DNA of 7,777 nucleotides, from contig CADCWI010000037.1 in NCBI GenBank assembly GCA_902806355.1, forward strand, positions 1 to 7,777. The letters run 5' to 3'. The notes below the pieces were generated by a model. The model was not told where the DNA came from. It did no database searches and saw only the letters and a program-made list of their open reading frames with translations. This document shows, in pieces, positions 1 through 5,612 of this stretch (position 1 is the first letter of the stretch; each line of letters begins with the position of its first letter). Both the position numbers and the translations under genes were made by a program. The stretch comes from an uncultured Thermomicrobiales bacterium (GTDB lineage: Bacteria > Chloroflexota > Chloroflexia > Thermomicrobiales > UBA6265).

Positions 1-64
1 GTGATGTGGCCCCCTGTCGAAAGCTGGTACTTGGTGGTTTCGCGACTCTTCTACGATGTGACGG

Positions 65-1090
65 TTACCCGGTGCTAACGACGCGGCGGCGGGCAAGGCG
101 GTTTTGGACGAGGACCACCACCAGCAGGATCAGGCCCCGGATCACCGTCTGCCAGTAGGAGCTCAAGTCGATCACGCCCTTGCCGTTCTCGAAGTTCAGC
201 ACGCTGAAGATCAGCCCAAGCAGGACCACTCCAACGAGTGTCGTTCCCACCGAGCCGACGCCGCCCGTCAGCAGGGTGCCCCCGATCACCACCGCCGCGA
301 TCGCCGACAACTCCCAGCCGACTCCCTCCGTCGGTGCACCGGTCGCCGTCTGCCAACAGAGCAGCACGCCCGCGAGTCCCGCCAGCGCACCGCTCAGTCC
401 GTAGACCGCGAGCAGGATCCGCCCGACCGGCAGCCCCGCCAGCCGCGCCGCTTCCTCGTTCCCGCCGAGGGCCAGCACGTGCCGGCCGAAGCGAGTGAAG
501 TTGAGCAGGATCGAGCCGAGAGCGAATGCGACGATCAGGATCACGATCCGGATCGGAAGTCCGAGAATCTCGCGCTGGTCGATCTCCATGAACCCGCTTT
601 CGAAGTCGACGTAGACGCTCGTGTTGTCAGCCAGCAGCAGCGCGGCCCCGCGTGCCGCAAGCAGCATCGCCAGCGTCACGATGAACGGCTGGATCCGGAA
701 CCCCGCGATCAGGCCGCCATTGATCAGCCCCACCGCGAGGCCGGCCAGTACCGCTCCTCCGATCGCGATCCACGGCCCCTGCGGGCTGAGCAGCGCCAAG
801 ACCACGCTCGACAGCGCGGCCGTGGTTCCCACCGAGAGATCGATCCCGCTGGTCATGATCACGAAGGTCATGCCCAACGCGATCAGCCCGTACATCGCGT
901 TGTAGCGCAGCACTTCCTGGATGTTGTATTCGCTGTAGAAATTCTCGCCATAGCGGAGGACGCCGAAGACGAACAGTGCCACCAGGGCGATGAACGCCCC
1001 CTGGCGCTGCAGGAGGCTTGCCCCCCGTGCCCAGCGCGCGGTCTGTTGTGCGCCGCGCACGTCTACGGTCGAACCAGCGTCCACGCTCAT
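65..1090 (-). CDS. yjfF: CUT2 sugar ABC transporter permease, YjfF-like
   Basis: Inner-membrane permease of a ribose/galactofuranose-type importer, expected to pair with the other permease and the double ATPase of this operon. The 341-residue product has about nine or ten hydrophobic segments (roughly 31-46, 62-82, 86-104, 106-128, 134-155, 180-197, 222-245, 262-300, 311-330). It shows the family signatures GMTFVIMTSGIDLSVG at 73-88, the cytoplasmic coupling loop FGRHVLALGGNEEAARLAG at 201-219, and GVGWELSAIAAVVIGGTLL at 256-274. The last block resembles E. coli YjfF more than YtfT, as does its position as last gene of the set. The ATG is preceded by purine-rich CAGGAACAGGAACGGGACGAG-type sequence. 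The gene ends with TAA, and the 64 nt to the window edge show neither a terminator nor a gene, so the unit may continue. The family is certain; the exact ortholog and substrate are inferred. Confidence 0.93.
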   Translation of the reverse strand: MSVDAGSTVDVRGAQQTARWARGASLLQRQGAFIALVALFVFGVLRYGENFYSEYNIQEVLRYNAMYGLIALGMTFVIMTSGIDLSVGTTAALSSVVLALLSPQGPWIAIGGAVLAGLAVGLINGGLIAGFRIQPFIVTLAMLLAARGAALLLADNTSVYVDFESGFMEIDQREILGLPIRIVILIVAFALGSILLNFTRFGRHVLALGGNEEAARLAGLPVGRILLAVYGLSGALAGLAGVLLCWQTATGAPTEGVGWELSAIAAVVIGGTLLTGGVGSVGTTLVGVVLLGLIFSVLNFENGKGVIDLSSYWQTVIRGLILLVVVLVQNRLARRRVVSTG

Positions 1091-1111
1091 CTCGTCCCGT
1101 TCCTGTTCCTG
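1091..1111 (-). promoter_or_regulatory. Ribosome binding region of the second permease, duplicated AGGAAC
   Basis: Directly before the ATG at 1090 the minus strand carries two tandem AGGAAC hexamers followed by GGGACGAG. More than one Shine-Dalgarno register is therefore possible, at about 3 to 10 nt from the start. It lies in the 46-nt gap between the two permease genes and supports the chosen start. No promoter is evident in this gap, so translation from the operon message is assumed. Confidence 0.5.
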
Positions 1112-1136
1112 TCGTTGCGCCCGTATCCGGTCAGCA

Positions 1137-2156
1137 TCAGCTTGCGCGTCCGCGCTGGATCAGCACCGCCAGCACGATCGCGCCCGCCGTCACGATCCTC
1201 GCCACGGCATCCTGGATGTTGTGGGACAGCAGCGTGGTCCGGATCAGTTGCAGGATCAGCGCGCCGATCATGGTGCCGACCACGTTGGCGCGCCCTCCGG
1301 TGAGTGGCGTGCCGCCGACCGCGACTGCGGCGATCGCGTTGAGCTCCATGTCTCGGCCGACCAGGTTGGCATCCGACGACGAGTTGATCGCGATCACGAT
1401 CAGCCCCGCCAGTCCGGCAAGCAGGCCCGAGATCACGTAGACCCCGAGCTTGATCTTCGCGACCGGCACACCGGCCAGTCGCGCCGCCGATTCATTGCCG
1501 CCGGTCGCCAGCAGGTACCGGCCGAAGGTGGTTGCCCGGACCGCCCACGCGGCGGTGGCAACCGCGAAGACGACGATGAACGCCTGAAACGGGATACCGA
1601 ACGGCCGCCCAAGCCCGATGTACTGGAATCCGGGGTTGTTGAACGTCTGGATCGACCCGTTCGTCAGCACTTGCGCGATCCCCCGGCCCGCGATGAACAA
1701 CACCAGCGTGGCGATGATCGGCTGGATCCGGAAGTGGGCCACGAGCACACCGTTGAACAGGCCGAAAAGACCAGCAACAAGAACCGCCACAAGGATCGCT
1801 GCCGAGTTCCCGATCCAGGCGATATCAAACGGTGACCTCTCGCTCATGAAGATCAGCGGCGCGATCGCTCCACTGATCGCCATCAGCGAGCCGACCGAGA
1901 GGTCGATGCCCCCGGTCGCGATCACTAGCGTCATCCCCGTGGCGACGATGATGATCGTCGCCACCTGCGTCAGGTTGACTCGCAGGGACTGCAAGGAGAG
2001 GAACTGCTCGGTGAACAGCACGTTGAAGAGGAACAGCGCCAGCAGCACCGCCAGCGCGCCGTAGGCCTGGGTTGCGCCGCTCAGCCACACCGGCGGCGTA
2101 AACCGGCCGCGTGCCGGAGGCCGCAGTGGAGTCCGTGCGGAGGACGCGTCCGTCAT
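1137..2156 (-). CDS. ytfT: CUT2 sugar ABC transporter permease, YtfT-like
   Basis: First of two membrane permeases of the galactofuranose/ribose-type importer (339 residues). A charged and proline-rich N-terminus (1-25) precedes hydrophobic segments at roughly 31-50, 62-82, 84-104, 114-138, 145-165, 187-206, 231-258, 291-310 and 317-334. Motifs visible are GMTLVIATGGIDLSVG at 74-89, FRIQPIIATLVLFIAGRG at 142-159, the coupling loop FGRYLLATGGNESAARLAG at 211-229, and MELNAIAAVAVGGTPLTGGR at 270-289. The GMTLVIATGGIDLSVG block and the IQP-ATL-AGRG-AQ pattern are close to what I recall of E. coli YtfT. The start codon overlaps the ATPase stop as ATGA (2153-2156), a translational-coupling arrangement, with GGAG nine bases upstream inside the ATPase gene. 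Two non-identical permeases in one operon fit YtfT/YjfF-type heterodimers. The substrate is inferred only. Confidence 0.93.
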   Translation of the reverse strand: MTDASSARTPLRPPARGRFTPPVWLSGATQAYGALAVLLALFLFNVLFTEQFLSLQSLRVNLTQVATIIIVATGMTLVIATGGIDLSVGSLMAISGAIAPLIFMSERSPFDIAWIGNSAAILVAVLVAGLFGLFNGVLVAHFRIQPIIATLVLFIAGRGIAQVLTNGSIQTFNNPGFQYIGLGRPFGIPFQAFIVVFAVATAAWAVRATTFGRYLLATGGNESAARLAGVPVAKIKLGVYVISGLLAGLAGLIVIAINSSSDANLVGRDMELNAIAAVAVGGTPLTGGRANVVGTMIGALILQLIRTTLLSHNIQDAVARIVTAGAIVLAVLIQRGRAS

Positions 2157-3748
2157 TCGCCCTGTCTCCGGCCGACCGTGCCAGCGCCTGCCGATCCGGC
2201 GACCATCTCGACGGCGACCGCGCCCTCGTCACCATGAGCCATCGCCCGCATGATCGCGTCCTGGCTGATTGCCTCTCCGGGAAGCTCGGAGACCGTCCGG
2301 CCATCACGGAGGACGACCACCCGGTCACTGCCCTCGGTCAGTTCCTCGATCTCCGACGAGATCATCAGCACACCGAGACCATTGTCGGCCAGCTCGTTGA
2401 TAAGCCCCTGGATCTCCGCCTTGGCCCCGACATCGATGCCGCGGGTCGGTTCATCAAGGATCAACAGTTTCGGGTTGAGGCACAACCAGCGCGCCAGCAA
2501 GACCTTCTGTTGATTGCCGCCGGACAGCTCCCGGATCTTCTGGTCAGGCCCGGATGTCCGGATCGCGAGGCGCTCGATAAAGCGCTCGACCAGCGCACGC
2601 TGTTGTGGTCGGGAGACGATACCGTGATGCGCCAGCATCGGCATTGCCGCCAGCGTCATGTTCTCCTCCACCGAGAGGTAGGGGATGATCCCTTCGACCT
2701 TGCGGTCCTCGGAACAGAACCCGATCCCGGCTTCGATCGCATCCGCGGGTGAGCCGAAATTGGCAGGCTCGCCCTCGAACCGGATCTCGCCGTCCTCGAT
2801 CCGGTCGGCTCCGAACACGGCGCGGGCCACCTCCGTTCGGCCAGACCCCAACAGTCCCGCCAGACCGACGATCTCGCCAGCCCCGACATCGACGCTGGCA
2901 TCGCGCAAGGCACGGCCGCGCTGCAGGTGGCGCGCCTGGAGAAGCACCTGGCCACCCTGGTGCGTTCCCCCGGTAAAGGCCGTCTGGCCCTCCCGCCGTA
3001 CCTCTCCCAGTTCCTTGCCGAGCATCGCGGCGACGAGATCGAGCTTCGTGATCTCGTGCATCGGACGTTCCGCCACGGTCCGTCCGTCCCGCATGATGGT
3101 CACCCGGTCGCACACCTGATACAGCTCGTCGAGCCGATGGGTAATGAAGATCACCGATGTGCCGGTGGCCTTGAGCCCCCTGATCACCTCGAACAACTTC
3201 GCGACCTCGCGGTCGTCGAGCGACGATGTGGGTTCGTCCATCACCACGAGCTGGCTCTCGAACGACACCGCCCGGGCAATCGCGACCATCTGTTGGGTTG
3301 CGACGTTGAGGTTCATCAGAGGCTGGCTGACATCGGCCTTGATGCCCATTCGCTCCAGGACCTTCGCCGCTTCCCGGTTCATTCTCCGCCAATTGATGAA
3401 ACCGAAGCGGCGTGGTTCCCGCCCCATGAAGATGTTCTCGGCGACGGAGCGATAGGGAACGAGATTGATCTCCTGATAAATCGTGCTGACCCCGTTGGAT
3501 TGGGCATCCTGGGGCGTCCGGAACTCGACCGGCTTTCCATCAAAGAAGATCGTGCCGGCATCCTTCCGGTGCGCGCCGGTCAGGATCTTGATCAACGTCG
3601 ATTTACCGGCGCCGTTCTGCCCCACCAGGGCATGCACTTCGCCACGGCCGACGGTCAGGCTCGCGTCGGCAAGCGCGATCACTCCAGGAAACGCCTTGGC
3701 GAGGTGCTCGATCCGCAGCAGCGGTTCCGCCTGCTTGTTGGACGCCAT
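2153..3748 (-). CDS. ytfR: Double-domain sugar ABC transporter ATPase, YtfR/RbsA-like
   Basis: Cytoplasmic ATPase that powers the CUT2 importer; 531 residues with two fused nucleotide-binding domains. Domain 1 has Walker A GQNGAGKST (43-51), Q-loop YQE (91-93), a weak signature LNVATQQMVAIARA (147-160), Walker B LVVMDEPTSSLD (167-178) and H-loop THR with H204. Domain 2 has the degenerate Walker A GLLGSGRT (298-305, Arg in place of Lys), an intact signature LSGGNQQK (408-415), Walker B LLILDEPTRGID (428-439), and ISSE where the H-loop histidine would sit (463-466). One competent and one degenerate ATP site is normal for the RbsA/MglA/YtfR family. A 25-residue Ala/Gly/Val-rich tail after about residue 506 looks unconserved. 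The ATG is supported by GGAGAG seven bases upstream. The stop overlaps the next permease start by four bases, and the gene follows the binding-protein gene after a long structured spacer. Confidence 0.95.
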   Translation of the reverse strand: MASNKQAEPLLRIEHLAKAFPGVIALADASLTVGRGEVHALVGQNGAGKSTLIKILTGAHRKDAGTIFFDGKPVEFRTPQDAQSNGVSTIYQEINLVPYRSVAENIFMGREPRRFGFINWRRMNREAAKVLERMGIKADVSQPLMNLNVATQQMVAIARAVSFESQLVVMDEPTSSLDDREVAKLFEVIRGLKATGTSVIFITHRLDELYQVCDRVTIMRDGRTVAERPMHEITKLDLVAAMLGKELGEVRREGQTAFTGGTHQGGQVLLQARHLQRGRALRDASVDVGAGEIVGLAGLLGSGRTEVARAVFGADRIEDGEIRFEGEPANFGSPADAIEAGIGFCSEDRKVEGIIPYLSVEENMTLAAMPMLAHHGIVSRPQQRALVERFIERLAIRTSGPDQKIRELSGGNQQKVLLARWLCLNPKLLILDEPTRGIDVGAKAEIQGLINELADNGLGVLMISSEIEELTEGSDRVVVLRDGRTVSELPGEAISQDAIMRAMAHGDEGAVAVEMVAGSAGAGTVGRRQGE

Positions 3749-3806
3749 CTCAGCGCTCTCCGACTTTCATCAACCATGCCCCGTACGACGAGCCCGCTTT
3801 ACGCCA

Positions 3807-3840
3807 CGACAGGGCACGATCGCTGGATCGAACCCTGTCG
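3807..3840 (-). repeat. Strong two-part hairpin in the operon spacer
   Basis: CGACAGGG (3807-3814) pairs perfectly with CCCTGTCG (3833-3840). Inside it CGATC (3817-3821) pairs with GATCG (3826-3830) around a four-base loop, with a 2x2 internal mismatch between the stems. This totals 13 base pairs. No T-run follows on the minus strand (the next bases are TGGCGTAAAGCGGG). It is more likely an mRNA-stabilising or processing structure than a Rho-independent terminator. Confidence 0.65.
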
Positions 3841-3888
3841 CGCCTCATGGTCATGAAGAGATCGCTCGCGTAGATCACACCATATCGC

Positions 3889-3909
3889 CCAGGCTGAACC
3901 CGTGCCTGG
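3889..3909 (-). repeat. Inverted repeat CCAGGC/GCCTGG in the operon spacer
   Basis: CCAGGC (3889-3894) and GCCTGG (3904-3909) form a six-base-pair GC-rich stem with a nine-base loop. It lies between the other two hairpins of the spacer. Its weight comes mainly from being one of a series, since a six-base stem alone could be chance. Confidence 0.4.
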
Positions 3910-3925
3910 CAATGCATCGGCCCGA

Positions 3926-3957
3926 TACCACCAGACCCACAAACGGTCTGTCAGGTA
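3926..3957 (-). repeat. Hairpin just after the binding-protein stop
   Basis: CAGACC (3932-3937) pairs with GGTCTG (3945-3950) around a seven-base loop. An outer TACC/GGTA pairing (3926-3929 with 3954-3957) extends it imperfectly. It begins about 15 bases past the stop codon of the binding-protein gene on the minus strand, where a message-end hairpin is expected. There is no U-tract after it. Confidence 0.45.
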
Positions 3958-3972
3958 CCAACCCGGCCCGGC

Positions 3973-5022
3973 TTAGTAGGCTTCGGGGAGGAACTCTTCC
4001 GCATTGGTGCTGTCGAAAAAGCGATCCGGGTTGATGATCGTCGCCGGGATCTCCGCGCCGCTGGCGTATTGCGCCATCGTCTCGAACGCCTTGGGTCCGA
4101 AGCGCGGGTTGCACTCGACTGTCGCCCCGAGCTTGCCATCCACGATCGCCTGCAGCGCATCGCGCGAACCGTCGATCGAAACGATAACGATGTCGGTGCC
4201 GGGCACCTTGCCCGCCGCCTCGATCGCGGCGATCGCGCCGAGCGCCATCTCGTCGTTGTGGGTGAACACAGCATTCGCCGTTGGGTTCGCCTGATAGAGC
4301 GTCTCGAATACCGTCCGGCCGGTGTCGCGGGCGAAGTCACCGGTCTGAGACGCGACGATCTGCATGTTGGGGAAGCCGCCCGCCACCGCCGGTGTCCCGA
4401 GGTTGTCCTCAGGCACGTAGGAACCGGCCAGGAAATCCCGGAAACCCTTCTGTCGATCGATCGCGGGTGACGCGCCGGTGGTGCCTTCGAGCTCGATGAT
4501 CGTCGCCGTGCCACCCATCGCGGAGGCGAGCCATTCAGCGGCGCGGGCCCCTTCCTGGATGAAGTTGGAACCGATGAACGTCACATAATCTTCGCCCGGC
4601 TTGGCGATCGTCTGATCGACGTTGCGGTCGAGCAGGATCACGGGAATGCCGGCGGCCTTGGCCTTGAGCACCGCCTGGGCGAGCGGCTTCTCGGAGCGGG
4701 GCGCAAGGAAGATGAGGTCGACCTGCTGCGCGATCATCGAGTCGACATCGGAGATCTGTTTGGCTTCGGATCCACCGGCTTCCGTGTAGACCAGCTCATG
4801 GCCGAGCCTCGCCGCCTCCTCCTGCATGCTGGCGGTCTGGGCCGTCCGCCACGGGTTGTTCATCTCGACCTGCGAGAAGCCGACCTTGTACGTCTCCTTC
4901 TGCTCAAGTGGCGGCGGTGCGGCGAAGCCCGTTCGCACCAAAGCCGGGCCTAGTGCCAGGGCTCCCGCTCCAGCCGCCGTCATCTGGACCAGCCGTCGTC
5001 GTGAGATCGCTCGATGACTCAA
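3973..5022 (-). CDS. ytfQ: Tat-exported sugar-binding protein, YtfQ (galactofuranose-binding) family
   Basis: Extracytoplasmic binding protein of the CUT2 importer, 349 residues, periplasmic-binding-protein type I fold. A twin-arginine signal covers about residues 1-34 (SRRRLV at 7-12, then an Ala/Gly-rich hydrophobic stretch), with no lipobox cysteine; signal-peptidase cleavage near GFA-A (32-35) is plausible. Blocks matching my memory of E. coli YtfQ are VGFSQV (47-52), FLAP (105-108), LLDRNVD (130-136), IELEGTTGASPAIDRQKGF (176-194), SQTGDF (225-230), THNDEM (254-259) and VSIDG (281-285). Residues about 200-220 look like an insertion of some 16 residues relative to E. coli. The start is TTG, chosen because AAAGGAG lies six bases upstream and the Tat motif sits directly behind it. 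It is the first gene of the four-gene operon. Galactofuranose, arabinose or fructose are all possible ligands; the family call is firm and the ligand is not. Confidence 0.93.
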   Translation of the reverse strand: MSHRAISRRRLVQMTAAGAGALALGPALVRTGFAAPPPLEQKETYKVGFSQVEMNNPWRTAQTASMQEEAARLGHELVYTEAGGSEAKQISDVDSMIAQQVDLIFLAPRSEKPLAQAVLKAKAAGIPVILLDRNVDQTIAKPGEDYVTFIGSNFIQEGARAAEWLASAMGGTATIIELEGTTGASPAIDRQKGFRDFLAGSYVPEDNLGTPAVAGGFPNMQIVASQTGDFARDTGRTVFETLYQANPTANAVFTHNDEMALGAIAAIEAAGKVPGTDIVIVSIDGSRDALQAIVDGKLGATVECNPRFGPKAFETMAQYASGAEIPATIINPDRFFDSTNAEEFLPEAY

Positions 5023-5028
5023 CGCGCA

Positions 5029-5035
5029 CTCCTTT
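5029..5035 (-). promoter_or_regulatory. Shine-Dalgarno AAAGGAG that fixes a TTG start
   Basis: On the minus strand AAAGGAG is followed by six bases (TGCGCG) and TTG. No ATG or GTG with comparable spacing precedes the Tat signal, so this site decides that translation of the binding protein begins at the unusual TTG codon. Confidence 0.75.
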
Positions 5036-5245
5036 GCCTATTCTGAAAACGATAAACGGGGAAACTGTCCCGCCAGAGACCACGATTGTCCCAGGATCCA
5101 ATCTGGATAGGGTGAGCGGGCACCTGCCCCACAGTGCTCGACGCGCCCCACGGAAATGCTTCGCCCGGGATCACAGCCTGACCCCGGAACGGTTAACCCC
5201 GATGGATGCATCGTGAACACGGCGGCAGGGTTCGCTACCCTCACC

Positions 5246-5273
5246 GTTATATGGAGAAACCGGTTTTCGTGAA
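5246..5273 (-). promoter_or_regulatory. Alternative minus-strand promoter TTCACG-16-TATAAC
   Basis: On the minus strand TATAAC (5251 to 5246) is a good -10 box, with TTCACG (5273 to 5268) sixteen bases upstream as a weak -35. It partly overlaps the downstream end of the stronger-looking TTGACA promoter, and the AAACCGGTTT palindrome would sit in its spacer. Only one of the two may be used. Confidence 0.35.
5257..5266. promoter_or_regulatory. LacI-family-type operator AAACCGGTTT
   Basis: A perfect ten-base palindrome with a central CG, in the context GAGAAACCGGTTTTCG. LacI-family sugar regulators commonly bind AA-rich half-sites around a central CG, and AAACCGGTTT-type cores recur among them. 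It falls over the predicted start of transcription of the first minus promoter and within the spacer of the alternative one. Both positions fit repression of the sugar importer until sugar is present. No regulator gene lies in the window. Confidence 0.55.
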
Positions 5274-5300
5274 GTGTAACGATTCAGCCCCTACTGTCAA
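5273..5300 (-). promoter_or_regulatory. Predicted sigma70-type promoter of the importer operon
   Basis: The minus strand reads a perfect TTGACA (-35, 5300 to 5295), a 16-base spacer, then TACACT (-10, 5278 to 5273; four of six matches). Transcription would start near 5266, giving a leader of about 240 nt to the TTG start. The AAACCGGTTT palindrome begins at that start point. Confidence 0.5.
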
Positions 5301-5341
5301 TGCGCGACAGGTGCTCCCCATACCCGTTCATCGATGCCCAG

Positions 5342-5355
5342 TCCCGGGTCCGGGA
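5342..5355. repeat. Inverted repeat TCCCGG-GT-CCGGGA
   Basis: Six-base arms (5342-5347 and 5350-5355) flank a two-base centre. It lies between the two predicted promoters, upstream of both, where an activator could reach either unit. GC-rich palindromes arise easily in such DNA, so this is a weak protein-binding candidate. Confidence 0.3.
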
Positions 5356-5378
5356 GCGAGGATTTCACGGATGCGTGC

Positions 5379-5393
5379 ATGGTCATGGACCAT
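5379..5393. promoter_or_regulatory. Candidate operator ATGGTC-ATG-GACCAT
   Basis: A 15-base inverted repeat with six-base arms and a three-base centre, ending 14 bases upstream of the plus-strand -35 box. The position suits an activator or repressor of the isomerase unit. I cannot assign it to a regulator family. Confidence 0.4.
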
Positions 5394-5394
5394 T

Positions 5395-5402
5395 TGTATA
5401 CA
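5395..5402. promoter_or_regulatory. TGTATACA palindrome beside the plus-strand -35 box
   Basis: A perfect eight-base palindrome in the context TTTGTATACATC, five bases before the -35 TTGACA. The surrounding GT-xx-AC pattern resembles operators of GntR-family (FCD subgroup) regulators of sugar-acid and polyol genes, though the outer bases are not fully symmetric. The family assignment is tentative. Confidence 0.4.
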
Positions 5403-5407
5403 TCGAG

Positions 5408-5436
5408 TTGACATGCTTTCATGCCTTGAGTAGCAT
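5408..5436 (+). promoter_or_regulatory. Predicted sigma70-type promoter of the isomerase unit
   Basis: A perfect TTGACA (5408-5413), an ideal 17-base spacer and TAGCAT (5431-5436, four of six matches to TATAAT). Transcription would begin near 5443, leaving a leader of about 170 nt before the isomerase ATG. This is the best promoter match seen in the window. Confidence 0.6.
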
Positions 5437-5469
5437 TCCCGCATCACTCCAATCGAACGAAGCGATGTC

Positions 5470-5487
5470 GACCGGCCTTCCCCGGTC
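5470..5487 (+). repeat. Leader hairpin GACCGG/CCGGTC
   Basis: GACCGG (5470-5475) and CCGGTC (5482-5487) pair around a six-base pyrimidine loop, within the predicted leader of the isomerase message. No U-tract follows, so it is not a terminator. It may simply be leader structure. Confidence 0.35.
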
Positions 5488-5597
5488 CTCCCAATCGTCC
5501 ATGCGCACCAAGTGCATGCATGGGCAGGGCTCCAAAGCATGGTGATTGGCACAGGTTCCCGATGGCACCCGTGTCCTGGTACAACAACCACCTTCAT

Positions 5598-5604
5598 GAA
5601 GGGA
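5598..5604 (+). promoter_or_regulatory. Ribosome binding site GAAGGGA that decides the isomerase start
   Basis: GAAGGGA lies eight bases before the ATG at 5613. In-frame ATGs at 5520 and 5562 lack such a site and would add residues unlike the family's N-terminus, so 5613 is preferred. Confidence 0.6.
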
Positions 5605-5612
5605 CCTTGTCT

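Larger units (their letters stand above)
3749..3972 (-). other. Structured intercistronic spacer between binding protein and ATPase genes
   Basis: This 224-nt stretch has no credible gene. It carries at least three inverted repeats (3807-3840, 3889-3909, 3926-3957) capable of hairpins in the minus-strand message. None is followed by a U-tract on that strand, so I do not call an intrinsic terminator. In many importer operons such spacers let the binding protein be made in excess, by protecting the upstream message end or by partial termination. That role here is an inference. The ribosome-binding GGAGAG of the ATPase gene is at 3756-3761. Confidence 0.6.
5023..5612. other. Divergent control region between the two transcription units
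   Basis: These 590 bases separate the outward-facing binding-protein and isomerase genes. I see no convincing gene: short open frames here lack ribosome sites and recognisable sequence. It contains promoter-like boxes on both strands, a LacI-type palindrome at 5257-5266, and other palindromes at 5342-5355, 5379-5393 and 5395-5402. Leaders are long on both sides (about 240 nt for the minus unit and about 170 nt for the plus unit if the best promoters are used). Shorter palindromes such as GGTTAACC at 5191-5198 and GATGCATC at 5205-5212 are probably incidental. Confidence 0.7.

Noticed and set aside
1..64. Terminator or next gene downstream of the second permease
   Set aside because: No stem with a U-tract and no start of a recognisable gene in these 64 bases; too little sequence to judge.
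104..1303. Long plus-strand open frame (399 codons) opposite the second permease and beyond
   Set aside because: Its product is rich in Asp, Gln, His, Arg and Pro with no domain, it runs antisense to two well-supported permeases, and it has no ribosome site. It is a typical GC-rich shadow.
2544..3392. Minus-strand open frame (282 codons) in another frame of the ATPase gene
   Set aside because: Low-complexity Arg/Gly/Pro-rich product lying fully within the real ATPase gene.
3807..3840. Rho-independent terminator after the binding-protein gene
   Set aside because: The hairpin is strong, but neither strand has a T-run after it and the operon clearly continues.
2927..3856. Plus-strand open frame (309 codons) opposite the ATPase
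   Set aside because: Antisense to the first ATPase domain, whose Walker motifs are intact; no recognisable protein features.
5045..5059. TGAAAACGATAAACG as a second LacI-type operator
   Set aside because: The left half resembles a LacI-family half-site around a central CG, but the right half is not symmetric with it.
5206..5433. Small plus-strand open frame (75 codons) in the control region
   Set aside because: No ribosome site and no family resemblance; it covers the promoter and palindrome cluster. Probably chance.
5520..5612. In-frame 31-residue N-terminal extension of the isomerase from an upstream ATG
   Set aside because: The extension does not look like the family's N-terminus, and the ATG at 5613 has a good ribosome site immediately before it.
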